Assembly: GCF_000633355.1 (NCBI RefSeq)
Contig: NZ_AYMQ01000040.1
Span: 29,266-93,265, forward strand
Reading direction: 5' to 3'
From: Serratia sp. H1w
GTDB lineage: Bacteria; Pseudomonadota; Gammaproteobacteria; Enterobacterales; Enterobacteriaceae
Length of the DNA: 64,000 bases
The notes beneath the pieces are model-generated. The model was not told the origin of the DNA. It searched no databases and saw nothing but the letters and a program-made list of their open reading frames with translations. Below are positions 42,644 through 52,558 of this stretch, in pieces; within the stretch, counting starts at the first letter, position 1, and each line of letters opens with the position of its first letter. The translations under genes and the position numbers were made by a program.

Positions 42644-43633
42644 TCACCAGCGATAGCTCACACCTAAAGTGCCGCCGTAATCCTGGTAGCTGTTGGCCCC
42701 CATAGTGACGCCGCCCTCAAACCAAATCTGCATGCTGGCACTGCTCGGTGTCTGCAAGCCCAGCTTTACCTCGAACAAATTATCCAGGGAGTGGGTCTCT
42801 ACTCGCGTATCATTAAAACTGACGGCGTTATTACCATTAAAGTGCCACCAGTTGGTCGCTAGATAGGCGGTAGTATTATCTTCCTGATCGCTGTACCAGC
42901 GAATACCGACACGCGACGTAAAGTCTGGTACATCGGCCTGATGAATATAAACCCCGGTCGGATCCTGATAATCATCGGCATCGAAGCGGTTATAAATAAT
43001 TTGTAGCTGCGGCTCGATAATCAACTCGAGTGTCGAGAAGGGCTGCAAGGCATAACCGGTTTCCACAGAGACGCTAAAGCCTGTGCTGTCATAATCCTGT
43101 TTGCCTTGGGCATAGGTTACGCTGTTGTTAAACCAGGCATATTGCAGCCAGGAATCTACATACGCCCCGGAGTGGTTTTTCTTATCCTGATACCAGGTGC
43201 TGTAAGCGCCGATTGAATAACCGTCGACCTTGCCTTCGGACGAGTTTGTGGCGTTGTTAGCACTGCTCTTGGCGTGGCCGTAGCCAGTCATCAGGCCTGC
43301 CGTCCACTCTTCCTTATTGTTCTCCAAGGCCAACAAATCTCCGCCCAGCATAAAGACCTGGCGATCGGTATCGACAGATAAGCCGTTATCGCTAATGCTC
43401 AGATCCTTGCTGTGATAGCCAGAACCTCGCACCCAGAATTGGCTGTCACCTGGCGCGACCTTTCTTTGGTGCAGGGTATGAGAAAATAAGGTTGATGCGG
43501 CAACCTGATTGCCCAGATAAACCCCGGCATCGGGCCGATAACTATAACCGATTATTGGATCTGCGCTTGCCAATGTCGGGGGGAAAATCAGATAAACCCC
43601 TGTTATCATAAGTATTTTCTTACTCATTGCCAC
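42644..43633 (-). CDS. Autotransporter-type beta-barrel without passenger
   Basis: This 329-residue protein has a signal peptide (cleavage likely after TLASA, about residue 24) and then almost at once an autotransporter beta-barrel. Typical stretches are GVYLGNQVAAS-x-LFSHTLHQR, WVRGSGYHS, GYSIGAYSTWY, and alternating aromatic strands ending LGVSYRW, a C-terminal aromatic signature recognised by the Bam complex. No passenger domain precedes it, although the usual barrel with linker is about this size. It could be a remnant of a larger autotransporter or an outer-membrane porin-like protein. The start is GTG at 43633 (GGAG eight bases upstream) or ATG two codons later. Confidence 0.8.
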   Translation of the reverse strand: MAMSKKILMITGVYLIFPPTLASADPIIGYSYRPDAGVYLGNQVAASTLFSHTLHQRKVAPGDSQFWVRGSGYHSKDLSISDNGLSVDTDRQVFMLGGDLLALENNKEEWTAGLMTGYGHAKSSANNATNSSEGKVDGYSIGAYSTWYQDKKNHSGAYVDSWLQYAWFNNSVTYAQGKQDYDSTGFSVSVETGYALQPFSTLELIIEPQLQIIYNRFDADDYQDPTGVYIHQADVPDFTSRVGIRWYSDQEDNTTAYLATNWWHFNGNNAVSFNDTRVETHSLDNLFEVKLGLQTPSSASMQIWFEGGVTMGANSYQDYGGTLGVSYRW

Positions 43634-43872
43634 AATCCCAACTCCATATGGAAATTTGCCGCAATAGTACCCAGATGAAACGACAATGTCATGAAAAAAC
43701 AGGTCGGTTTTAGATTAAAAATAAGCTATTTTGCACGACCTATTTATTTGGTGGATGTTTTAGGCCTTATATTCACTTTAATTTATAGATATATTTAATA
43801 ACAGCAAGATTATGGGTCATCCTGGAAAAATTCCCAGGATGACAGAAATAAAAGTGAGGCCTGGCGTAAAGC

Positions 43873-44628
43873 TTAAACCAGCTGCACATCGACCCCTTGT
43901 TGGCGTAGTTGTTCGACTATCGCCGGATCGGCATCGCGCCCGGTAATGACGATATCGATCTGCTCGGTGCGGCTGAACAGCATACCCGCGCGTTGGCCGA
44001 CTTTGCTGCTGTCCACCAACACCACCAGCTTACCGACATAGTTCAGCATCTTCTGCTCGGCCATGGCGGTGAGCATATCGGTTTTATACAACCCGTCGCT
44101 GGTGAGGCCGATACCGCTGGTGAACATCCAGTGCCCGGCATACAGGGTGGCATCGCCGTCTTGGGGAGCCAGGGTGATCGACTGACTTTTATTATACTGG
44201 CCGCCCATAATCACCACGCTTTCGTGTTCACGTTCGATCAGATAGTTGGCCAGCGGCAGGTAGTTGGTGATCACCTGCACTTCTTTACCGCACATCTCGC
44301 GCCCCAGCAGGAACGCAGTGGAACCACAGTTGATCACTACGCTCTCTCCCGCCTGGCAAAGCTGTGCGGCCGCTTTGGCGATGCGCATCTTCTCGTCCAG
44401 ATGCTGAGTCTGATGAATATTGAGCGGTGTCCAGGTGGGGCGCGGGGTGCTGGTGGCTTCGGCACCGTTACGCACCTTGCGCAACTTACCGGTCTCATTG
44501 AGCTTGTTGATGTCGCGGCGCGCCGTTGCCGGTGAGATCTCAAAGGCGCTAATCACATCGGCCACGGAGATTTGCCCCTTACGCTGTAAGAGATCGAGAA
44601 TGGCATTATGGCGCTGGGATTCGGTCAT
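43873..44628 (-). CDS. ulaR: Ascorbate utilisation repressor UlaR (DeoR family)
   Basis: This 251-residue DeoR-type regulator (E. coli 251) has an N-terminal winged helix ([20 protein letters not shown], about residues 19-38) and an effector domain starting [16 protein letters not shown]. In E. coli it represses ulaG and ulaABCDEF, with L-ascorbate-6-phosphate as inducer. The ATG at 44628 gives [11 protein letters not shown]; the 29-codon upstream extension is rejected. It is downstream of ulaG in the same direction. Confidence 0.93.
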   Translation of the reverse strand: MTESQRHNAILDLLQRKGQISVADVISAFEISPATARRDINKLNETGKLRKVRNGAEATSTPRPTWTPLNIHQTQHLDEKMRIAKAAAQLCQAGESVVINCGSTAFLLGREMCGKEVQVITNYLPLANYLIEREHESVVIMGGQYNKSQSITLAPQDGDATLYAGHWMFTSGIGLTSDGLYKTDMLTAMAEQKMLNYVGKLVVLVDSSKVGQRAGMLFSRTEQIDIVITGRDADPAIVEQLRQQGVDVQLV

Positions 44629-44771
44629 GCGGGCTCCGTCGGGAAATGAGAACGTTACCCCATAATCAGGGGATATGCCGTGATTATATGCGCACCTGCT
44701 GACGATTTGAATCATCCGTGTGCAGAAGTGCGCATAAAGCTGCGTCGGCGTCCCGTTCTCAAGCTTAACCT

Positions 44772-45836
44772 TTACAGGAAGGATTTAAACGGCAGATCCG
44801 GCTCAAGGGTAAAGCAATCGTCAAAGCCGCGCGGATAGTGGTATTCAAAGTTGTCTTTATCCAGCGGCCAGGTGAATTTGCCCCCCACCTGCCAGATAAA
44901 CGGCTTGAAGCCATACTTCAGCCGGTCTTTTTTCATTTCCCACAGCACGCGGATTTCCTGCGGATCGGCCTGGAAATTCGACCAGATATCATGATGGAAC
45001 GGGATCACTACCTTGGCATTCAGCGATTCTGCCATGCGCAGAATGTCGGCGCTGGTCATTTTATCGGTGATACCGCGTGGGTTTTCGCCATAGGAGCCGA
45101 GCGCCACGTCTATCTGGTGATCGTTGCCGTGCTTGGCGTAATAGTTGGAGTAGTGGGAATCCCCGCTGTGGTAAAGATTGCCGCCAGGGGTCTTGAACAG
45201 GTAGTTGACCGCCCGCTGATCCATGCCGTCTGGCAGCATGCCCGCTGCTTTTTGCTCCACCGGCAAGGTGATCAGCGCTGTGCGGTCGAAGGCATCCAAT
45301 GCGTGGATCTCTACGTCTTTGATTTTAATGATGTCACCAGGTTTCACCACGATGCAGCGCTCTGCCGGTACGCCCCAGCCAAGCCAGATATCCACGCAGC
45401 TCTGCGGCCCAATAAAGGGCACCGTAGCGGCACAGTTCTGCATCACCGCGGCAGCGACGTTGACGTCGATATGGTCGTTATGATCGTGAGTGGCCAGTAC
45501 CGCATCAATCTGTTTGATGGCAAAGGGATCGAGAACGAACGGCGTGGTGCGCAGATTGGGCTGCAACTTTTTCACCCCGGCCATGCGTTGCATCTGGTGG
45601 CCGGTTTTCATCAGTGGATTGCCGTGGCTCTGCTTGCCGGTGCCGCACCAGAAATCGACGCACAGGTTGGCATTTTCCTCTGATTTTAACCAGATACCGG
45701 TGCACCCCAGCCACCACATGGCGAAGGTGCCTGGTGCCACCTGTTCCTGTTCAATCTCTTCATTCAGCCAGGAACCCCACTCCGGGAAGGTATTCAGGAT
45801 CCATGACTGGCGGGTAATGGTAGCGACTTTACTCAT
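44772..45836 (-). CDS. ulaG: L-ascorbate-6-phosphate lactonase UlaG
   Basis: This 354-residue metallo-beta-lactamase-fold enzyme (E. coli 354) opens the lactone of L-ascorbate-6-phosphate to 3-keto-L-gulonate-6-phosphate. The metal-binding HDHNDH motif is at residues 117-122, with a further His in HSGDSHYS and a C-terminal IPFHHDIW. It is divergent from ulaA across a region with two matching palindromes. GAGGAA precedes the ATG. Confidence 0.95.
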   Translation of the reverse strand: MSKVATITRQSWILNTFPEWGSWLNEEIEQEQVAPGTFAMWWLGCTGIWLKSEENANLCVDFWCGTGKQSHGNPLMKTGHQMQRMAGVKKLQPNLRTTPFVLDPFAIKQIDAVLATHDHNDHIDVNVAAAVMQNCAATVPFIGPQSCVDIWLGWGVPAERCIVVKPGDIIKIKDVEIHALDAFDRTALITLPVEQKAAGMLPDGMDQRAVNYLFKTPGGNLYHSGDSHYSNYYAKHGNDHQIDVALGSYGENPRGITDKMTSADILRMAESLNAKVVIPFHHDIWSNFQADPQEIRVLWEMKKDRLKYGFKPFIWQVGGKFTWPLDKDNFEYHYPRGFDDCFTLEPDLPFKSFL

Positions 45837-46246
45837 GATTTATTCCTCATCATCAGGGTTTTTCATATCATATGTAATCACAAATTATCATTTAATGATT
45901 TTTTGTGACTTGTTTTGCTGAATCTAGCACCGTTTGTGCGTGCTGACAACCGGTGTTTAAGCGCTCGAAAACGGGGTTTTAGGCACCATTCACCGACCTT
46001 ATGTTCAGAGGTTCATTTATTAACTTGTATTTAATTCAATGAGTAATGGAATTGTTGTCAACTTAGTTCGTTGAATGCACAGATTTTTTCCATATAACTT
46101 GCGAGGTTGTTCACAAATAATCATTTATGATCTTTTGGTGATTCACTGTGATTGCTATGGTAAGCCTGTCCCTGCGTTACGGTGACGTACTGATCTAGCG
46201 ACCAGTGGCGTTCCCTACGGCGCATAAACGCTACATGGAGAGCCGT
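45837..46246. promoter_or_regulatory. ulaG-ulaA control region with paired operators
   Basis: Two 31-bp palindromes of one design lie at 45878-45908 and 46111-46141. Each begins TCACAAA, has ATCAT in the middle, and ends in an inverse of the start (TTTGTGA in the first, TTTGGTGA in the second). The first is nearly perfect, the second less so. Their centres are 233 bases apart, about 22 helical turns. In E. coli UlaR binds the two ends of this region and IHF aids a repression loop, which fits. Confidence 0.8.
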
Positions 46247-47644
46247 ATGGAAACCCTCTACACCATCTTCACCGTATTTTTTAATCAGGTGATGACCAAC
46301 GCCCCGCTGCTACTGGGCCTGGTCACGCTGCTGGGCTATCTGTTGCTGCGCAAGAGCGCGGCGGTGATCATCAAAGGCACCATCAAAACCATCATCGGTT
46401 TTATGCTGCTGCAAGCCGGTTCCGGCATCCTGACCGGCACCTTCAAACCCGTAGTGGCCAAGCTTTCCGAGGTTTATGGCATCAACGGTGCCATCTCCGA
46501 CACTTACGCCTCAATGATGGCGACCATTGAACGGATGGGGGATGCCTACAGTTGGGTGGGCTATGCGGTATTGCTGGCACTGGCGCTGAATATTGTCTAT
46601 GTCTTGCTGAGGCGCATCACCGGCATCCGCACCATCATGCTGACGGGCCATATCATGTTCCAGCAGGTGGGGCTGATCGCGGTGTTCTTCTACATCTCGG
46701 GCTACGACATGTGGACCACCGTATTGTGTAGCGCCCTGATCGCCTCGCTGTACTGGGGGATCACTTCCAACATGATGTTCAAGCCAACCCAGTCGGTGAC
46801 GGAAAACAGCGGTTTTTCCATCGGTCACCAACAGCAGTTTGCCTCCTGGGTAGCCTATAAGGTGGCACCTTATCTCGGTAAGAAAGAGGACAGCGTGGAA
46901 GACCTCAAGCTGCCCGGTTGGCTGAATATCTTCCATGACAATATCGTTTCTACCGCCATTGTGATGACGGTGTTCTTTGGCATCATTCTCTGCTCCTTCG
47001 GGCTGGATACCCTGCAACAGATGGCGGGTAAAACCCATTGGACGATCTACATCCTGCAAACCGGCCTGATGTTCGCCGTCGCCATCTTCATCATCGTGCA
47101 GGGCGTGCGGATGTTCGTTGCCGAACTGACCGAAGCCTTCAACGGCATCTCTCAACGTCTGATCCCTGGGGCCGTGCTGGCCATCGACTGCGCCGCCATT
47201 TACAGCTTTGCGCCCAATGCCGTGGTGTGGGGCTTTATGTGGGGCACTGTGGGGCAACTGATCGCCGTGGGCGTACTGCTGGCGGTTGGCTCCTCCATCA
47301 TGATCATTCCCGGTTTTATTCCCATGTTCTTCTCCAACGCCACCATTGGCGTGTTTGCCAACCATTTCGGCGGCTGGCGTGCGGCGATGAAGATTTGCCT
47401 GGTGATGGGGATGATCGAAATCTTTGGCTGCGTGTGGGCTATCAAACTGACCGGGCTGAGTGCCTGGATGGGCATGGCGGATTGGTCAATTCTGGCACCG
47501 CCGCTGATGCAGGGCCTGAGCTTCGGCCTGTGGTTTATGGGCGTGGTGGTGATTATCGCGCTGCTGTACATGTTCTTCGCCGGGCGCACGTTGCGCGCGG
47601 AAGAAGATGCGGAAAAACAACTCACTGAATCGGCTTCAAACTAA
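46247..47644 (+). CDS. ulaA: PTS L-ascorbate transporter subunit IIC
   Basis: This 465-residue membrane permease (E. coli 465) imports ascorbate and hands it over for phosphorylation. It has about eleven membrane segments. Conserved stretches include [13 protein letters not shown] (about residues 45-57), LTGHIMFQQ and [15 protein letters not shown]. The ATG at 46247 follows GGAGAG at six bases and gives [12 protein letters not shown]; the 14-codon extension is rejected. It is the first gene of ulaABCD. Confidence 0.95.
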   Translation: METLYTIFTVFFNQVMTNAPLLLGLVTLLGYLLLRKSAAVIIKGTIKTIIGFMLLQAGSGILTGTFKPVVAKLSEVYGINGAISDTYASMMATIERMGDAYSWVGYAVLLALALNIVYVLLRRITGIRTIMLTGHIMFQQVGLIAVFFYISGYDMWTTVLCSALIASLYWGITSNMMFKPTQSVTENSGFSIGHQQQFASWVAYKVAPYLGKKEDSVEDLKLPGWLNIFHDNIVSTAIVMTVFFGIILCSFGLDTLQQMAGKTHWTIYILQTGLMFAVAIFIIVQGVRMFVAELTEAFNGISQRLIPGAVLAIDCAAIYSFAPNAVVWGFMWGTVGQLIAVGVLLAVGSSIMIIPGFIPMFFSNATIGVFANHFGGWRAAMKICLVMGMIEIFGCVWAIKLTGLSAWMGMADWSILAPPLMQGLSFGLWFMGVVVIIALLYMFFAGRTLRAEEDAEKQLTESASN

Positions 47645-47658
47645 CTGGAGAGCACATC

Positions 47659-47964
47659 ATGACGGTACGAATTCTGGCGGTATGCGGTTGTGGGCAAGGC
47701 AGTTCCATGATCATGAAAATGAAAGTCGACCAGTTCCTCACTCAGCAGGGCGTAGATCATACGGTCAACAGCTGCGCAGTGGGCGAGTACAAATCCGAAC
47801 TCAGCGGCGCCGACATCATTATTGCTTCCACCCACGTGGCGGATGAGATCACCGTAAGTGGTAACAAGTATGTGGTGGGGGTACGCAACATGCTGTCGGC
47901 CGCAGACTTCGGCCCCAAGCTGATGGACGTGATCGGCGCTCATTTCCCCAAAGACATCAAGTGA
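47659..47964 (+). CDS. ulaB: PTS L-ascorbate transporter subunit IIB
   Basis: This 101-residue cytoplasmic IIB protein (E. coli 101) passes phosphate from UlaC to ascorbate. The phosphorylated residue is C9 in the loop [11 protein letters not shown], where E. coli has Asn instead of the second Cys. It starts 14 bases after ulaA with a GGAGAG site. Confidence 0.95.
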   Translation: MTVRILAVCGCGQGSSMIMKMKVDQFLTQQGVDHTVNSCAVGEYKSELSGADIIIASTHVADEITVSGNKYVVGVRNMLSAADFGPKLMDVIGAHFPKDIK

Positions 47965-47974
47965 GGCAACGGCC

Positions 47975-48448
47975 ATGAAGCTGAGTGATTCGCTGGCGCA
48001 TAACCAGTCGATTTTGTTGCAGGCAGAGGCGCAAGACTGGCAGCAGGCGGTGAAGATTGGCGTCGATCTGCTGGTGGAGGCTGGCGTAGTAGAACCGCGT
48101 TATTTCAACGCCATTCTGGCCGGGGTTGAGCAGTTTGGCCCTTATTTTATCTTGGCTCCGGGGCTGGCTATGCCCCACGGCAGGCCGGAGGAAGGGGTAT
48201 TAAAAACCGGCTTTGCTCTGGTCACGCTAAAAACGCCGGTCTGTTTTGGCGATGAGGACAACGACCCGATCGACATTTTGATCACCATGGCGGCGGTAGA
48301 TGCCAAAACGCATCAGGAGGTCGGCATCTTACAGGTGGTTAACCTGTTCGAGGACGAGGCCAACTTCGATCGCCTGCGGGCCTGCCGCACGCCACAGCAG
48401 GTGCTGGATTTGATTAACCTGACTTCTGCCGCAGCGGCAGAACACTAA
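47975..48448 (+). CDS. ulaC: PTS L-ascorbate transporter subunit IIA
   Basis: This 157-residue IIA protein of the mannitol-fructose type (E. coli 154) accepts phosphate from HPr on H68 in [13 protein letters not shown]. It starts ten bases after ulaB with GAGG. The C-terminus carries a short Ala-rich tail (SAAAAEH). Confidence 0.95.
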   Translation: MKLSDSLAHNQSILLQAEAQDWQQAVKIGVDLLVEAGVVEPRYFNAILAGVEQFGPYFILAPGLAMPHGRPEEGVLKTGFALVTLKTPVCFGDEDNDPIDILITMAAVDAKTHQEVGILQVVNLFEDEANFDRLRACRTPQQVLDLINLTSAAAAEH

Positions 48449-48462
48449 GGAGAGTAAGCAAG

Positions 48463-49119
48463 ATGGCAAACACTTTACCGATGTTGCAGGTCGCGCTGGA
48501 TAACCAGTCAATGGATGATGCTTATCGCACCACGCGTCTGATCGCCAACGAGATCGATATTATCGAGGTTGGCACCATTCTGTGCGTGGCCGAAGGGGTG
48601 CGTGCGGTGCGCGATCTGAAGGCGCTTTATCCAGACCGTATCGTGCTGGCGGATGCCAAAATCGCCGATGCGGGCAAGATCCTCTCACGCATGTGTTTTG
48701 AGGCTAATGCAGACTGGGTCACGGTGATCTGCTGTGCCGATATCAACACCACCAAAGGGGCGATAGAGGTTGCTAAAGAGTTTAACGGTGATGTGCAGAT
48801 TGAGTTGACAGGTTTCTGGACCTGGGAGCAGGCGCAGGAATGGCGCGATGCGGGGATCCTGCAAGTGGTTTACCACCGTAGCCGCGATGCGCAGGCCGCC
48901 GGGGTTGCCTGGAGCGATGCGGATATCACCGCCATCAAACGCCTGACCAGCATGGGCTTCAAGGTGACCGTGACCGGTGGTTTGGCCCTGGAAGATCTGC
49001 CGCTGTTCAAGGGCATTCCAATTCATGTGTTTATTGCTGGCCGCAGCATTCGCGATGCTGCCGATCCCGTGGCTGCCGCCCGTGAGTTTAAGCGTGCTAT
49101 CGCCCAACTGTGGGGCTGA
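48463..49119 (+). CDS. ulaD: 3-keto-L-gulonate-6-phosphate decarboxylase UlaD
   Basis: This 218-residue barrel enzyme of the orotidine-phosphate-decarboxylase group (E. coli 216) makes L-xylulose-5-phosphate and CO2. The Mg-binding motif D-x-K-x-x-D is D64, K66, D69 in [10 protein letters not shown], and the phosphate-binding GGL and AGRSI stretches are near the C-terminus. It is 14 bases after ulaC. In E. coli the epimerases ulaE and ulaF follow; here the operon stops and malT lies convergently 126 bases away. Confidence 0.95.
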   Translation: MANTLPMLQVALDNQSMDDAYRTTRLIANEIDIIEVGTILCVAEGVRAVRDLKALYPDRIVLADAKIADAGKILSRMCFEANADWVTVICCADINTTKGAIEVAKEFNGDVQIELTGFWTWEQAQEWRDAGILQVVYHRSRDAQAAGVAWSDADITAIKRLTSMGFKVTVTGGLALEDLPLFKGIPIHVFIAGRSIRDAADPVAAAREFKRAIAQLWG

Positions 49120-49126
49120 TATTTTG

Positions 49127-49241
49127 CCCTCCCCCCAACCTTTACGTAGGGGCGCTGCATGCTGCGCCCATGTTAAGGTCAGATGCCGGTGTAAAATCCT
49201 GGCACGTTCCGTCCCCTCTCCCTGTGGGAGAGGGTGAGGGG
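49127..49241. repeat. 115-bp dispersed repeat with a nested REP-like palindrome
   Basis: The left end CCCTCCCCCCAACC (49127-49140) resembles the left end of the 40090 element, and the right end (49225-49241, GTGGGAGAGGGTGAGGGG) is nearly the same as that element's right end. Inside, GGGCGC-T-GCATGC-T-GCGCCC (49150-49169) is the palindrome also found at 13031 and 63983. The stem CCCTCTCCC/GGGAGAGGG (49214-49222 and 49226-49234) lies four bases beyond the malT stop and may help end both ulaD and malT transcripts. Confidence 0.65.
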
Positions 49242-49245
49242 AGAA

Positions 49246-51960
49246 TTAAGCACCATACCCCATCATTTTCAGCAACTGCTGCGCCTGCTGCACTGCTTCC
49301 TGTCGATGGGCGACTCCCAGTTTCTGATACAGATTACGGATATGGGTTTTGATGGTGGTTGCCGCTACGGCCAGCTCCCCGGCGATCTGATCGTTGCTGT
49401 AACCGGAGTAAATCAGGCCCAGCACCTGCCATTCGCGCTGTGTCAGCGGGCTAGTGCGGATCAGCTCCGGCACCTGCGGGTGAGTCAACAGCTTATCGAC
49501 GAAGTTCTCGTCAAAATGAGCGAACTTGTGCCGATGATGCTGGTTGATATCGCGCAGAATACGTTGAGCACGATGCTGTTCCATCTCTGGCAGCGTGTTG
49601 AGCTGGATCAACTGACGCAGTTGCTGCGCCATGGCCTCTCCCTCGATCACAAAGTGGCTGATAAACCCGGTGCGGTTGGCCAGCGAGAGTGACTCTATCA
49701 GCACGCGCTGGGCATCCACTTTGCGGTCCATCTGCCAATAGAGCTGGTTGCTGAGCAATAGGTTACGGTTTAGATCGCTGACCAACCGCAGGCGGCGAGC
49801 ATTTTCGTTCAATTCGTCCAGCACCACTTCGGCTTCTTCGTACTGCCCAAGCAAGATCTGCACGCGGGCGATATTACGCCATTGCCCCTGCATAAAGTGG
49901 TTATTGGCCATCCCCGGTTTTTCGGTATGGCGCAGCCAGTTGGCCGCTGCGGCGGTATCACCGGTCATCTGCCAGTGGATCACCCGCGGTTTATCGGCGT
50001 TGGTCAGCCAGTCTCGGTGATATTGTGAACCGTGCAGCAAGACTTCGCTGCGCAGCAGATGGGCATTGGCATTATCTAGATCGCCACGCGCCAACGAGCA
50101 TTTAGCCAGCATCGCCAGGCATTGCAACTGCTGCTGCGGCTGGTAGTTAGCCAGGACCTTCAGCCCCTCGCGTGCTGCCTCTTCGGCTTCGTCCAGCCGA
50201 GACCAAGACCACAGCACCTGTGAGCGAATGCGCAACAGGAACTCGTGCATCGGTAACTGCTCCAGATGCTGTTCCCGCACCAGTTCGAAGGCCTTATCCT
50301 GCGTTTCATAGGCGGCTTGCAGGAAGCCTTGTGCGATCAGAATTTCGCTCTGCTGCAATAGCGCCCACAGCGCATAGTGATAAGCCTGGTGACGGCGTGC
50401 CATCTGTTCGGTCTGCTGCATCATCGGCAGCGCCCGCGCCAGCTCCCCTTTGCAGTGGTGAACCTCACCGGTGACCGAGGTGGCCACGATACGGCTGTAA
50501 TAGCTGGAAAGCGGCAGGAATTTCAGCGCTTCAGTGGCCAGACGTTCAGCCTCTTCTGGTTTACCTGCGTTGATTGCCACCTGAGCACGCAACGCGTCAA
50601 ATTCGGCATGCAGCGTCTGGTCGATAACGATTTTTTGCTGGAGCATGGCCTGCTCAGCGCGTTCTAATTGAGTATTCACTTCGCTGTAACGGTGCTGGCT
50701 TTGTGCCAGCCAGGCTTGCAGTAGCGCCAGCTTCGGATTCTGGATCAGCCGTTCGTACGGCAGGGCATTCAGGCATTCTTCCAGCAGCGCCAATTCACTG
50801 TGGTGGAACAACGACCAGGCATGCTGCAACAGGATGTCGCGCAGCATGCTGACATCGCTGGCCGCCAAGGCATGGTGGATGGCCTCCGCCGGATAGCCGA
50901 GGGCCAGCCAACCTTCTGCGGCAGCACGGTGCAGGCCGGGCAGTTCCAGCGCCAGTTCCCACTGGCAACGCTGGCGCAGGAACGAGGCAAACAGCGGGTG
51001 AAAACAGAACCACTCGCCGGTGTCGTCCATGCGGTGAATAAACAGACCTTGGCGCTCAAGCTCTTCCAGGCGCTGTTGGCCGTTGTCTTCCCCGGTCAGG
51101 CGGACGATCAGCGCGTCGTTCATTGAACGCAGTACCGAGCAGCGTAGCAGGAACGCGCGGGCATCGGCATCAACGCGATCCAGCACTTCATCCACCAGAT
51201 AATCGGACAGGTGGCTGGCGTTCAGCCCGGCCAGGCGTTTGGCGGATTGCTGGGCGGAAGAAGTGGATTGGCGGGCGGAGAGAGCGATCAGCTGCAAGGC
51301 GGTTGCCCATCCTTCCACTTCGTCGCACAGGCGGCTGCTGTCATTGTGCTCCAGCGGAGAACTAAGACGGCAGTCAAAGAACTGTTTCGCCTCCTGATGA
51401 TTAAAGGCCAATTGCCGCGTGCTCAGCTCTAATAGCTGATCGCGGACGCGAAGGTTGGCGATCCCCAGGGGCGGTAAGGTGCGCGAAAGGATCAGCAGCG
51501 TAAGATTTTCTGGCTGGTGGCGTAGGAAGAAGCGCATCGCTTCATGGATCTGGTCATTGGTGATCAGATGATAATCGTCGATCACCAAGTATAGCGGCTG
51601 GTGCCATTCGGACAGCTCGATAAACAGCTGAGCGAACAGCGCCGAAAGGCTGGCGTATTGATGTTTCTGGCTTAACGCTTCGCTTTTCACGCAGTGGCCA
51701 GCGGTGGCCTGTTGCAGCGCGGCGATCAGATAACTGGCGAAGCGCTCCGGCTGGTTGTCGCTCTCATCCAGGGAGTACCACCCCAGATCCGATTTTCCTG
51801 CGGCCCATTGTGCCACCAGCGTGGTCTTACCATATCCTGCCGGGCAATTGACCAATGTCAGGCGATAGTTTGCCGCACTAGCTAACTTTGCCAGCAGACG
51901 ATCGCGAACCACGGTATTTTGCAGCCGTACCGGGCGGCTCAGTTTTGATGGGATCAGCAT
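49246..51960 (-). CDS. malT: Maltose regulon activator MalT
   Basis: This 904-residue STAND-class regulator (E. coli 901) activates the maltose genes when bound to ATP and maltotriose. The P-loop PAGYGKTT is at residues 40-47, followed by the nucleotide-binding and winged-helix region, a superhelical sensor domain (about 440-800) and a LuxR-type helix-turn-helix (about 830-895, [20 protein letters not shown]). The ribosome-binding site is weak (TGGA seven bases upstream), as is also known for E. coli malT. It is divergent from malPQ. Confidence 0.95.
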   Translation of the reverse strand: MLIPSKLSRPVRLQNTVVRDRLLAKLASAANYRLTLVNCPAGYGKTTLVAQWAAGKSDLGWYSLDESDNQPERFASYLIAALQQATAGHCVKSEALSQKHQYASLSALFAQLFIELSEWHQPLYLVIDDYHLITNDQIHEAMRFFLRHQPENLTLLILSRTLPPLGIANLRVRDQLLELSTRQLAFNHQEAKQFFDCRLSSPLEHNDSSRLCDEVEGWATALQLIALSARQSTSSAQQSAKRLAGLNASHLSDYLVDEVLDRVDADARAFLLRCSVLRSMNDALIVRLTGEDNGQQRLEELERQGLFIHRMDDTGEWFCFHPLFASFLRQRCQWELALELPGLHRAAAEGWLALGYPAEAIHHALAASDVSMLRDILLQHAWSLFHHSELALLEECLNALPYERLIQNPKLALLQAWLAQSQHRYSEVNTQLERAEQAMLQQKIVIDQTLHAEFDALRAQVAINAGKPEEAERLATEALKFLPLSSYYSRIVATSVTGEVHHCKGELARALPMMQQTEQMARRHQAYHYALWALLQQSEILIAQGFLQAAYETQDKAFELVREQHLEQLPMHEFLLRIRSQVLWSWSRLDEAEEAAREGLKVLANYQPQQQLQCLAMLAKCSLARGDLDNANAHLLRSEVLLHGSQYHRDWLTNADKPRVIHWQMTGDTAAAANWLRHTEKPGMANNHFMQGQWRNIARVQILLGQYEEAEVVLDELNENARRLRLVSDLNRNLLLSNQLYWQMDRKVDAQRVLIESLSLANRTGFISHFVIEGEAMAQQLRQLIQLNTLPEMEQHRAQRILRDINQHHRHKFAHFDENFVDKLLTHPQVPELIRTSPLTQREWQVLGLIYSGYSNDQIAGELAVAATTIKTHIRNLYQKLGVAHRQEAVQQAQQLLKMMGYGA

Positions 51961-52411
51961 AATATTCCAGATGTAAAGTGCGGTTCCCGCCGCCGAAGGA
52001 CTGCCCGAGGAAATTCATCTCACCATATTCCTGACTCGGGACCGGGGTTAAATTAATTATTTTGTGGCTCGTAATTAATCCCCCTCCTTAAGGTCGAACA
52101 TCATCAACGCTATTGCAACAAGCTTGCGCTTTGGCTTGAAGTTAAATTGCGATTGATCACACTTTTTTACGTTTGCCCTGGTATCTGCATTAGAGGTGCT
52201 TTACATAACGCCCGAATATCCACACCAGGCGAAGTGTCTCTGTGCTATTTACAGGGAAGTACAAAACTTCATCGGCCAGCATAACTATGCTAACGTCGTG
52301 ATCGTGGTTCGCCGTCTGTTTTATGCTCATCGACAGTGTCGATAAGCTTCTTTGTTGTACGGAACGAGGGTTAAAAAGTGCCTGAGATCACAGTTTCAGC
52401 TACGCCCCAAT

Positions 52412-52445
52412 CCTCCTCCCCAGCTAATCCCCAGGCGGGATGATG
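52412..52445. promoter_or_regulatory. Pair of MalT boxes before malP
   Basis: GGGGAGGAGG on the minus strand (52412-52421) fits the MalT box consensus GGGGA(T/G)GA(G/T)G completely. CGGGATGATG on the plus strand (52436-52445) fits at nine of ten positions. The two face opposite ways about 115-145 bases before the malP ATG, an arrangement expected for a MalT-dependent promoter. Confidence 0.6.
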
Positions 52446-52517
52446 CCATTGCTCGTTCTCCCCGGCACGATAGTGAAAAAATTGGCCCATTTACTACCCA
52501 ATGAAACTCAAGTTGCC

Positions 52518-52536
52518 GCTTGAAAGACGACGGGTA
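52518..52536 (-). repeat. ERIC end fragment before malP
   Basis: On the minus strand TACCCGTCGTCTTTCAAGC is identical over 19 bases to the left end of the full ERIC at 42465. No other ERIC sequence adjoins. It ends 22 bases before malP and so lies in the leader. Confidence 0.55.
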
Positions 52537-52558
52537 CACCGGATAGAGAGTTTTACCT

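Larger units (their letters stand above)
51961..52558. promoter_or_regulatory. malT-malP control region
   Basis: About 600 bases without a supported gene. It contains MalT-box-like sequences (52412-52445), an ERIC-end-like fragment (52518-52536) and a half CRP-like site ending TGATCACA near 52140-52150. Promoters were not fixed. Confidence 0.5.

Noticed and set aside
46511..47365. 284-codon His-rich frame antisense to ulaA
   Set aside because: A shadow of a membrane protein gene; the His/Gly/Asp-rich composition is the usual antisense of hydrophobic codons.
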